Made by a program: the position numbers and the translations under genes | Part shown: positions 54,535 to 64,000 of the stretch, one piece after another | Layout: each line of letters opens with the position of its first letter | Position numbering within the stretch: the stretch's first letter is position 1 | Origin: Mytilus californianus | Taxonomy: Eukaryota > Mollusca > Bivalvia > Mytilida > Mytilidae | Direction: 5' to 3' | Length of the DNA: 64,000 nt | NCBI RefSeq assembly: GCF_021869535.1 | Contig: NW_026262582.1 | Coordinates: 57,362,851-57,426,850, forward strand | Notes under the pieces: generated by a model | What the model saw: the letters and a program-made list of their open reading frames with translations, nothing else | The model's database searches: none | Told to the model about the DNA's origin: nothing

Positions 54535-55479
54535 CTGAAAAAGGAAAAAAATCTATTCTATGACATAAGCTTATGGCACAATCAAAACATCGACTTCGGG
54601 GAACATAAGCATAGTGTATCTGTGATGTAGTAACCAGTAAAGTAAGTTGCGATAACACTAAAATACCACAATAAAAACACTATGTCGAAGGAAATTGATA
54701 AATCCTATACAAAGCGGCATGGTGAGACAAACAGAGAATAAGAAGAGATGATTGGTAAACGTCAATGAGACAGCAACCCACAACATACAAAGATAACAAT
54801 GATTCTTCAACAACATCTTTTATCATAATTCGTGCATCGACGAATCTGCTTCCTTAACTGAGGACATCAACTAGTGTTTAATAATTAACACAGTACTGAT
54901 CTTCATCGACATAAATGGGTGTTTAATGTTTAATCGCATATCACAATTATATGCAGTACAATTACATGCTAATGTCATACGAAAATGAACCCTGCATGGT
55001 ATACTAGGTCGTTAATTCGGCTGATATAGCATGAATCATTCAATTTCAGACGTAGCGTTTGAAATTGCTTGATTTTTTACGAGAAATTTCTTACCTGAAA
55101 TAGGTTTTAAGCTGTCAGGATAAACACTGTATAAGAATTCCAACATTTCATCATATTTTCGACCAGAAAGTGGAATTTCAAAGAGTGATAATTCCCTGGC
55201 ACGTCTTTCAAACATTTCCTTGAAAACTGGTGAAATTATGGACAAAACTAATCTGGAAACGTATAAAGGTTTTCCTTCAACAATCAAACGCATATCTGAA
55301 GTGTCCGTGGCTCGTGAAAACGCATTACAGACAGTCTCGTGTGACAACGACGACGATATAGACGACACAGACAACTTTCGATGGCTATCAAAATTGTCAT
55401 TTTCATCTTTTTCGATAACACTTATTTCGCTTGTTTTTACAACAACATCTACGTTAATGTCCTTTTCATCGTCCTCCAT
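54098..55479 (-). CDS. BTB/POZ domain protein, two exons, 273 aa
   Basis: Exon 1 is 55479-55095 and exon 2 54534-54098 (385+437 = 822 nt, TGA stop at 54100-54098). The donor CAG/GTAAGAA and acceptor TTTTTCAG/ATG restore the frame at S128-D129. Residues 1-30 are acidic and 37-47 serine-rich. The BTB fold spans about 47-158 (MRLIVEGKPLYVSRLVLSII, SPVFKEMFERR, FEIPLSGRKYDEMLEFLYSV, then DENLSVLLKLSEEYKVQTLK). A helical C-terminal region at 160-240 and a short cysteine segment (CSVYHKKDSICTKC) follow. No MATH, BACK-Kelch or zinc-finger domain is seen. The architecture is like short BATH-36/BTB-only proteins, which commonly act as Cullin-3 adaptors or dimerisation partners (family knowledge). The ATG at 55479 precedes the acidic stretch; an upstream in-frame ATG at 55683 would add 68 residues without domain character. 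Confidence 0.8.
54735..54805 (+). repeat. R1-like fragment in the BTB intron
   Basis: GAAGAGATGATTGGTAAACG and TCAATGAGACAGCAACCCAC resemble the R1 start. The rest of the 560-bp intron (54535-55094) shows nothing recognisable. Confidence 0.45.
55095..55479 (-). CDS. BTB protein, exon 1
   Basis: Encodes residues 1-128 and one base of codon 129: acidic/serine-rich N-terminus and the front of the BTB domain up to YSVYPDSLKPIS. The 102-codon plus-strand frame opposite is its shadow. Confidence 0.75.
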
Positions 55480-55789
55480 ATTTCTTTCTTTTTCTGACTC
55501 AATCCGACACCAATCTAACAAATACTGATAGGTAGAGACAAGACGAACTGAGCGGGACCCGATCACAAAACACTCATTACACGGGTAGATGAGTGACAAT
55601 GAGAGGCTATGATAAAACATGAACGCTTTGTTTAAATGTTTCAATTGATAAATCTTTATCTTAGTTAATGAACAATAAATCAAAATTTGATATCATTTCA
55701 AGTGACCTGACATTTTAAATAATTGTTAAAGAGCTTCGACAATGCTCTTATACATACATTTAAAAAGAAATGAATGATAGACTTATATA

Positions 55790-55918
55790 TTGCTGTTCGG
55801 TGTGAGCCAAGGCTCCGTGTTGAAGGCCAAACTTTGACCTATAATTGTTAACTTTTTATACATTGTGACTTGGATGAAGAGTTGCCTCATTGGCACTCAT
55901 ACCACATCTTTTTATTCA
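55790..55918 (-). repeat. R1 fragment, inverted
   Basis: CGTGTTGAAGGCCAAACTTT, GACCTATAATTGTTAACTTT and CTCATTGGCACTCATACCAC are the complement of the R1 first 130 bp. Confidence 0.7.
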
Positions 55919-56039
55919 TATTTGGATCATGAATATGTATATAAACATTTAAGACAAATCATCTTCGTATAGCGTTTTGGTAATTAATGGTACCGCCATC
56001 AAATCCTAGTCAAGTGCATTACAAATTTATGTTAAATCG

Positions 56040-56480
56040 TTTAGTATACTGTATACGCAGATGATATGCACTGTTGTCTGAAAGTGCAAAAGGATTACAG
56101 AAAAAATCCCCCGTACGTTTTACTGTAAAAAAAGCAAACCGAAAATTAACAAAAATGAAACTAAAGCAGTGACTTTTAGTAAGAAGAAAGTAAAATGTAA
56201 TCAGAATTTTCTGTTGTGTGTGGAGAAAGCATTGAAATAGCCGATTCTTACTCCTTCCTTGGTATACTTTTCAATTACAACGGTAGCTTTTGTACTGCAC
56301 GAGAAAACATTAACTTCTTGATCGGGTACAGAAATCTTTATATGCTCTATACCGACAAAATTACATGTATTCCCGTCGATTTGCAGCTAAAACTTTAAGA
56401 CTCATTAGTAAGTCCTGTATTACTCAGTGTATGCTTCAGATGTATGGGATTTTATTTAAGAATGTTAAATCTACTGACTG
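56040..56480 (+). pseudogene. LINE RT C-terminal remnant
   Basis: The frames read NKNETKAVTFSKKKVKCNQN, GESIEIADSYSFLGILFNYN, GSFCTARENINFLIGYRNLY and ITCIPVDLQLKL. This is the post-RT segment of non-LTR elements (the 'NKTK..F.....YLG..F' region and the 'LP.D..L.L.D....P.LLYG' region, here decayed to SPVLLSVCF..MGF). The catalytic core is missing. Confidence 0.65.
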
Positions 56481-57177
56481 TTTTTAACATGTCGATAACA
56501 AATGCTCTTGGTTATGAACCTCTAATGATTGAACATAATAGACAATATCAGCAATTTCAAACTCTTCTCAACAAAGACAAAAACATTTTGCAAGCCGTGC
56601 AAACATCATCACCGTTTGGTTTCTATCCTGGAACCCCACAAAATACTTTCGAACAACTAATAATGCACTGGACTATGAATCCATTTGTTTTAGATATTGG
56701 AGAAAAACTTGACCATTTAACCCCAAAAATAGACATATGTTGTTTAAGTTGCTTCAATACACGTCATTTGGGCTCTGGTGGATCTACATACTAGCTCGAT
56801 GATAGAGAATGTGATTTTACTGGTATCCCAGGACAACCATGAGAATCGGAGGTCATTGAGAAATATTCAAAATTTAGAAATTTCGAGTAAAAATTACAAC
56901 TTTACCGGAGCTTCACAATGATAATCGTTTTGGACAAGAGTTTTTCGAAAGAATTCCTGACGGTTCAGTTAAATTCAATACTAAGCCAATATTATGAAGA
57001 TACGTGAATTTCAAGCAGCAAACTCGCAAGGAACGTCGCCAGTGAGTTAAACATGTTAAAAGGTACAAAACACGGCAAAAAAAGTTTCTAAAGGAGATAA
57101 ACGACCGTAGGAAGACTCTGTGGTCGCATTTCCAAGAGGCACGTCCACAAGGTCCGAATTTGACAGTATTTAATTAA
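56444..57177 (+). pseudogene. Unidentified coding-like fragments after the LINE remnant
   Basis: The frame 56444-56794 (116 codons) and the segment 56878-57177 look protein-coding. The latter is a 100-codon frame closed only by TAA and broken by two in-frame TGA codons (56995, 57043). It encodes a basic stretch RYVNFKQQTRKERRQ and, near its end, FLKEINDRRKTLWSHFQEAR. This resembles the end of a LINE ORF1 or similar element protein from memory; the family is not identified. TGA could be decayed CGA or TGG codons. Confidence 0.4.
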
Positions 57178-57184
57178 TCTATTT

Positions 57185-60100
57185 TCAATCTATAATAGTT
57201 GTAAATACTTGATATTACCCGGCATGTCTGCTCTCAGATACACCTTTACAGAGTTATCGAAATTAAGCACACAAATAAGAATAACCAACAATGAACTGAA
57301 ATGACGCCTTCATTGCAGCAGTTTTCATAGTTATCTGTTTTAAATAATATACTAGCCATGGTTAAATATTTTATATCAAGTTTTCACAGCAATAGCAGGT
57401 ATACCAGAACTTACAAGTTGCATTTTTAATAGATTCTTAACACTTATTAAGTCGGACCAATTTTTTTTTTAAATCTATACAAAAAAAAAATGCGCTAGAG
57501 TTACCTCTCTTCATATATTAAATAATAATTGTATTTGCAAATTACCCTCAATACAAAATATGACGCAGTACAAACACAACAGTCAAACATAAATAGGAAT
57601 AAACAAAATACAAAAACATAGCCATGATGTTTTAATTTTTGAAGGCATGAACCTCATTTTCGAAACTCTGAAGATTGCGTTATAAAGTCACCAACTTCTA
57701 ACTAAAGTTTATATTTAGGATTTAACAGTAGTTTTAGCTTGAGTAGTGGTTGGTAATTTGTTTTATCAGGTTTTATCATTTGTATTAACCGATCTCTTCA
57801 AGTTGAGATTAGTTTACAATCTAGAAAAAAAGTCTCAGGTTTATTACAACATTTATATAACTTTTGGTCTCTATGTATATATCTTCCAATTTCAACTTCT
57901 AGCACGAAATTTAAAAATTAACTGTCTGTTTTTAAAATTGATTCTTTTGATAAGGAGTCCTCTATTTTTATCTCAAACTTTATTTTGACCTGTCTGCAAT
58001 AGGAGAAAGGTTATTCAAGAACTGTTTAGTATAGATGTCATGCAATATCTGTTTAAACTTCATGTTCAAGAGGAATATTCAATTTTGCTATATGGTTTAT
58101 CATAACTTTCAAAATCTGCAGCATCTAATTTTGTCTCTTTGAATATATCAAGAGCAAAACTATACACTCTATGAAAACCATCACCTTACAGGGATTTATT
58201 TAATTCATAGCCTCCTTTAAAAGAGAGTCAATGTCATGGGTATGAAATCTACAACTAAATAACATAAATTGTTGTTCAATAAATGAACCAACAGAACATC
58301 TGCCCAGTTCTATTTTGGCTGAACTATTACATAACAGCCTTATTGTTTTAATCGTTTCATAGATTCCAAGTGGAAATAGTTTTCCATAAATTTACAGGGA
58401 TAGATTCAAAGTTTGACAACTTTCTTTTTAATACTTCTTTGGGTTGAGTCGGGTTTTGGTGGTTGGTATGGTCTGGTGTAACCATTAGAGAACTCGAATG
58501 ACAAGGGATACTTGATGAAAACAACAAGTGGATAAATAGGGTAATATGGTAATATGGAGAGAAAAGCAGTAATACAGTTATATTTGATTGTCATAAAACG
58601 TCAATAGTTATCAAAGGTATCAGGATATAATTTAATACGACAGACGCGCGTTTCGTCTACATATTTCGTCAATATATTGGGACTCCTGACAGATTTTTTC
58701 CTTTGCATGATTTTCCCTTAGGCTAGCTAAACGGAAATCATTGAATTATTTTTTATGCTAGATAAAGCAAAATTAGTAATACCTTAATTGAATCAAACTG
58801 CTATTATATATAGTCACGTGTTCATGCGGAAAATAAAAAAAAAACATGTACTCATTTATATATTTTATTTATTATTTTAAACCATGCATAAAACAAATAC
58901 CAGATACATATCCATTTAAAACCAATAAATGACGTAGAGCGTCACAAAATAAATTAATGGCAAAAACAAAACCCAGTCTATGTTATATTTCTAGATTCTG
59001 CGGCCAATTCTGAACCTGGTTGTACTAGTTTTTAAGACGTCTCTCGATTTCAGTTTTGTTGGTATTTCTCTCGTTAAGTCGAATTATCTTCAATTTGATG
59101 GAAACAAAAGCTTGAAACAATATAAATATATATAACCAAGATTACAATTATTATAATGAAACTACACATAGCTGTTCGCTTGCTGAACCAGCACGAGGGC
59201 GCATTTCAAAACACTATTATATATAAGACATGGTACATGAACATAAATTATGTTGAGGGTCTAAAAACTTGTATAACTTCATGTTAACATTTCAGTGTTA
59301 TTTTCAACGGTATGAATGTATAATATTGATATTTTTTTCTGTGATGTCGTCTGTTCAACATTTATATGTACTAGTATTCGAACTCCACGAACTCGTGAGT
59401 TATAATTGAAAAGCTTGCAAAAATGTTGGAATCCGAATCGTTTCTTACCCTTTAGTGTTTTGTTTTTGGTAGTGCCAATCGTTAAGCGTATATTTTATAC
59501 GCCATATGGATACACATGTGGGTGTATGTCAAATAGACAGCAACTAAACGACAAAAAAAACCCAAAAGATGTCTAAAATTGAACACATAAGGATTTTGAT
59601 AACAACCATCGCACTGTAATTAAATTCCAAACTGCTTGTGGTAAAATGTCACAAAGCACTTCAACTCATACAGTCATTTTTACTGATAATTAAATGATAG
59701 CTACAATTCCCTTTACCTAGTGAAAACCTTAGGTGAAAAACATATTATTCCGTAAAAGGCAAAAAAAAATTAAAAAAATTACGAATTCATTACAAAGAAT
59801 CGGTCACGAATCCCGGGTTTTTTTCCAAATCAAAGTTGGCTTCATTTCTCGGTCAACAAAACTTAAAGGCACATGAAGTTTCAAACTAGGAACATATCTG
59901 AGTGTCATGCACATTTCAGTAATGTTAGTCCATTAATGCCAATAGGTCTAACAAAAATAATTATACATCGGATTTCCATTCTAAGATATTTTCTACAATT
60001 CTAATTATACTTCTGGCAATGCAAAGTCTAATACTGAAATACAATAATTTGACATTTTAATCACTGTATAGTTCTCAAGTAGACATAAACTATGATACAG

Positions 60101-60415
60101 AATGTCTCATGGTCAGTGCATTTTTTAGAAGAAACAATAATTATGTTTTATTAGTATTCTAACTCTTTCACCAAAATGTTTTTAAGGAACCGTAAAGTAG
60201 TACAATGCTTTATGTAACTCAATTTCATTGTAACAATGGAACAATGAACTTGATAATTTGTTTGCATGTAGAACTGAAAAGTCTCAGGCTGTATTTTTGG
60301 TGCAAAAACAAATTTAGAGTCTCATAGGCATGTGACCTAACGACCTGCATATCTATGCTCTCAATGTTCCATTTTCAATGGATTTTTCGAAATTTACATA
60401 TTCTTTACAGCAAAA
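57185..60415. other. Non-coding stretch
   Basis: AT-rich. Contains an ACGCGCGTTTC-type repeat piece at 58615-58680 and an R1-like scrap near 59505-59555 (ACATGTGGGTGTATGTCAAA, TAGACAGCAACTAAACGAC). No gene supported. Confidence 0.45.
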
Positions 60416-60419
60416 CAGA

Positions 60420-61655
60420 TTATGAGTCAAAAGGAGGAGAACCCACTCGTGAAGGAGAGGCTGACAGACCACTAGTGGAGGAGGGGGGCTGACAGTCCAC
60501 TAGTGGAAGAGGGGCAGACAACCCACTAGTGAAGGAGGGGCTGACAGTCCACTATTTAGGGAGGGAGGCTGATAGACCACTAGTGGAGAAAGGGACTGAT
60601 AGACCACGAGTGGAGGAGGGGACTTACAGTCCACTAGTGGAAGAGGGGCTGATAGTCCACTACTAAAGGAGGGAGGCTGACACACCATCAGTGGAGAAGG
60701 GGACTGACAGACCAGCAGTGGAGGAGGGGACTGACAGACCACAAGCGGAGGAGGGGACTGACAGACCACTACTGAAGGAGGGAGGCTGACACACCACCAG
60801 TGGAGGACGGGAATGACAAACCACAAGTGGAGGAGGGGACTGACAGACCACTACTGAAGGAGGGAGGCTGACACACCACCAGTGGAGGACGGGAATGACA
60901 GACCACCTGTGGAGGGGCCGACAGTCCACTACTGAAGGAGGGAGGCTGACACACCACCAGTGGAGGGGGACTGACAGACCACCAGTAGAGGAAGGAGACT
61001 GACAGACCACCTGTGGAGGAGAGGACTGACAGACCACCAGAGGAGGAGGGGACTGACAGACCACTAGTGGAGGAGTAGCTGACAGTCCACTACTGAAGGA
61101 GGAAGGCTGACACGACACCAGTGGAGGAGGGGAATGACAGACCACCAGTGGAGGGACTGACAGTCCACTAATGAAGGAGGGAGGCTGACACACCACCAGT
61201 GGAGGAGGGGACTGACAGACCACTAGTAGAGGAGGGGACTTAGAGTACACTAGTGGAGGAGGGGCTGACAGTCCACTACTGAAGGAGGGAGGCTAACACA
61301 CCACCAGTGGAGGGGGACTGACAGACCACCAGTAGAGGAAGGAGGCTGACAGACCACCTGTGGAGGAGAGGACTGACAGACCACCAGAGGAGGAGGGGAC
61401 TGACAGATCACCAGTGGAGAAGAGGCTGGCAGTCCACTACTGAAGGAGGGAGGCTGACACACCACCAGTGGAGGGGGTGCTGACAGTCTACTACTGAAGG
61501 AGGGAGGCTGACATACCACCAGTGGAGGAGGGGACTGTCAGATCACCAGTTGAGGAGAGGCTGGCAGTCCACTACTGAAGGAGGGAGGCTGACACACCAC
61601 CAGTGGAGGAGGGGACTGACACACCACCAGTGGAGGATGGGACTGACAGACCACT
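60420..61655 (+). repeat. 27-bp minisatellite, about 40 units
   Basis: The core unit is GGAGGAGGGGACTGACAGAC with CACCAGT (27 bp), intermixed with a 28-30 bp variant containing GAAGGAGGGAGGCTGACACA. Minus-strand frames of 62-195 codons over it encode only VVCQSPPPLVVCQPPSFSSG-type repeats and are not genes. Confidence 0.9.
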
Positions 61656-61659
61656 AGCT

Positions 61660-61980
61660 GGCATAAATATAAATATTGTACCACTGAATATAATATTCTG
61701 AAGACGATTACTTCTGGGTTGTATTTAGATAAATATGTACCGAAGAGATTTTTTGTTCTGAAGATAATTACTTCTGGTTTGTATTTAGATAAATCTGTAT
61801 CACTGAATTGAATGTTCTGAATAAATTACTTCTAGGTTATGTTTCTAGATAAACATGTTCCACTGGATTTAACGTTCATAAGATAATTACTTCTAGGGTT
61901 GTATTTAGATAAATCTGTACCACGGAATATAATATTCTGCAGACAATTACTAGTACTTCTTGGTTGTATCAATCATCAAA
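61660..61980 (+). repeat. ~62-66 bp repeat, five units
   Basis: AATATTCTGAAGACGATTAC, TTCTGGGTTGTATTTAGAT and AAATATGTACC recur five times with small indels. It lies directly between the 27-bp and 61-bp arrays. Confidence 0.85.
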
Positions 61981-62094
61981 GTGCATGAAACAGATTTACA
62001 ACCCCACCATAATTACTAGAAGCAGAATCACACGAAATATATCAGAACCAAATTACTGAACAATGTAACTATGGTGTGACTTATCACCAGGATA

Positions 62095-63140
62095 ATAGAA
62101 TGTATTCCACTAGTAGAGTAGGAACTGCTAAACCTACTGAGGCACCACATGAGTAACAGAATGGATTCCACTAGAAGAGGAGGAACTGCCAACCCTACTG
62201 AGGAACCACATGAGTACCAGAATGGATTCCACTAGAAGAGGAGGAACTGCTAACCCTACTGAGGCACCACATGAGTAACAGAATAGATTCCACTAGAAGA
62301 GGAGGAACTGCTAACCCTACTGAGGCACCACATGAGTAACAGAATGGATTCCACTAGAAGAGGAGGAACTGCCAACCCTACTGAGGGACCACATGAGTAA
62401 CAGAATGGATTCCACTAGAAGAGGAGGAACTGCCAACCCTACTGAGGGACCACATGAGTAACAGAATGGATTCCACTAGTAGAGGAGGAACTGCCAACCC
62501 TACTGAGGGACCACATGAGTAACAGAATGGATTCCATTAGAAGAGGAGGAACTGCTAACCCTACGGAGGCACCACATGAGTAACAGAATGGATTCCACTA
62601 AAAGAGGAGGAACTGCTAACCCTACTGAGGCACCACATGAGTAACAGAAAAGATTCCACTAGAAGAGGAGGAACTGCTAACCCTACTGAGCCACCACATG
62701 AGTAACAGAATGGATTCCACTAGAAGAGGAGGAACTGCCAACCCTACTGAGGCACCACATGAGTAACAGAATGGATTCCACTAGAAGAGGAGGAACTGCT
62801 AACCCTACTGAGGCACCACATGAGTAACAGAATGGATTCCACTGGTAAAGGAGGAACTGCCAACGCTACGGAGGCACCACATGAGTAACAGAATGGATTC
62901 CACTAGTAGAAGAGGAACTGTTAACCCTACTGAGGCACCACATGAGTAACAGAATTGATTCCACTAGAAGAGGAGGAACTGCTAAAACTACTGAGGGACC
63001 ACATGAGTAACAGAATTGATTCCACTAGAAGAGGAGGAACTGCTAACACTACTGAGGCACCACATGAGTAACAGAATTGATTTCACTACTAGAGGAGGAA
63101 CTGCTAACCCTACTGAGGCACCACATGAGTAACAGCTTTA
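62095..63140 (+). repeat. 61-bp minisatellite, about 17 units
   Basis: The unit contains GAGTAACAGAATGGATTCCA, CTAGAAGAGGAGGAACTGC and AACCCTACTGAGGCACCACA (TGAG at 62150 and 62211 gives 61 bp). Units are highly alike. Its CCACTAGNAGAGGAGGAACTG part resembles the CCACTAGTGGAGGAGGGGACTG unit of the first array. Confidence 0.93.
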
Positions 63141-63143
63141 CAT

Positions 63144-63870
63144 TTCAGAAGGTAGAAGATCTGGATGCTTCATACCTTGAAATACCTTGTTACGAAGTTT
63201 CCATCTGTCATACTAGTATGTTCATTGGCCTTGACCTCATTTTCATGTTTCAGCGAATGCTTAATTTTTTTTTGTCATGTGAATTTCTCCCTTACTATGA
63301 GTAATATGGAAACCATAATTTGGTATATGGGTTCCTTGCAACGTCTACATATCAGTCATACAGGGTCCACCTGACCTCGACCTCATTTCATGGATCAGTA
63401 ATCAAGGTTAAAGTTACATGATTAGGTCCGTTTCTCAGATACTATAAGCAGTAGGTCAACTATATGTGGTGTATGGAATGATTGTAAGGGGTGCTTATCA
63501 GTCTGGCAGGTTTCATCTGACCTAGACCTCATTTTCATGGTTCATTGGTCAATATTAATTTTTTCTGTTTTGGTCTGTTTTTCAAGTACTAGAGGCAAAA
63601 CGTCAAACTATATTTGGTGTATCGAATAATTGTAAGGTGTGCATGTCTGTCTTGCAGGTATCATCTGACCTACACCTTGTTTTCATGGTTCATTGGTCAA
63701 TGTTAAGTTTTTGTCTGTTTTGGTCTCTTTTTCAAATAATAGCAATAGGTCAGCTTTATTTGTCGTATGGAATAATTGTAAGGTGTACATGTCTGTCCAG
63801 CAGGATTTATCTGACCTGGACCTCATTGTCATGGCTCTTTAAAAATGTAAAGTTTATGTGATACTTGTAG
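63144..63870 (+). repeat. ~147-bp tandem array with its leading block
   Basis: CAGAAGGTAGAAGATCTGGA and TGCTTCATAC lead straight into about four to five units marked by CCTCATTTTCATG-like words near 63233, 63379, 63526, 63672 and 63819. Opposite orientation to the array at 51.1-52.2 kb. Short frames over it are repeat by-products. Confidence 0.8.
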
Positions 63871-64000
63871 TAAAACCTTTATCTTCAAGACTTTCAACAT
63901 AAAATCAATGGTCAGCAAAGCAGGCAAGACATTTCAGTGTGTACACTCTTGTTTAAGTAATGGAAGGTTAACCATTAAGTATTTATGTTTTAATTTTTAA

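Noticed and set aside
55220-55528. 102-codon plus-strand ORF
   Set aside because: Antisense shadow of BTB exon 1.
60500-61519. Minus-strand Pro/Cys-rich ORFs (VCQSPPPLVV repeats), which resemble a secreted structural protein
   Set aside because: They follow the 27-bp minisatellite exactly, exist in several frames, and switch frame with each 28-30 bp variant. There is no signal peptide.
62095-63140. Regular 61-bp repeats resembling a CRISPR array
   Set aside because: The whole unit is conserved, so there are no unique spacers. No cas genes, and the genome is eukaryotic.

Overview
The window looks like nuclear DNA of a marine bivalve, most probably a mussel (Mytilus or a close relative). It is AT-rich, split into introns and dense in repeats. 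Several dispersed families match my memory of abundant Mytilus repeats: the 'GAGATGTG..ATGA..CAATGAGACAAC' family, the 'CGTGTTGCTCA / CCATGGCGTTGTC' family, and a ~147-bp tandem repeat whose strands read 'CCATGAAAATGAGGTCAAGG' or its complement. That identification is from memory and was not searched. No bacterial operon, rRNA, intact tRNA, CRISPR array or virus was seen.

Only two host genes can be built from the sequence. One is a three-exon plus-strand gene (44484-49158) for an 85-residue secreted peptide with eight mature cysteines. The other is a two-exon minus-strand gene (55479-54098) for a 273-residue BTB/POZ protein.

Most other recognisable coding sequence is retroelement or transposon debris. 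Five Penelope-like (PLE) reverse-transcriptase copies of one broad type are present, at 3918-5024 (-), 10095-10700 (+), 15745-18637 (+), 18760-19985 (+) and 34227-36320 (+). In the 15.7-18.6 kb copy a GIY-YIG endonuclease lies upstream of a CxC motif and the RT, the permuted order described for Naiad PLEs. Extra copies of its 3' tail lie at 7.6, 36.3, 36.9 and 53.7 kb. A second, related RT family has 3' ends at 28.7, 32.7-33.8, 37.4-38.15 (tandem) and 39.1-39.95 kb. A CR1/L2-like LINE (34226-30785, -) is split by a family-2 insertion and lies against a broken DDE-like transposase (30775-29600, -). Other LINE remnants are at 41.46-42.64 and 56.0-57.2 kb.

Non-coding structures include Helitron/pearl-like pieces (11.3-11.9 and 51.1-53.35 kb), a fold-back element (41.6-42.2 kb), a palindromic MITE in an intron, a 10-bp array open in all six frames (49.66-50.23 kb), and three adjacent minisatellites (60.4-63.14 kb). 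The stretches between these hold no gene I can support.
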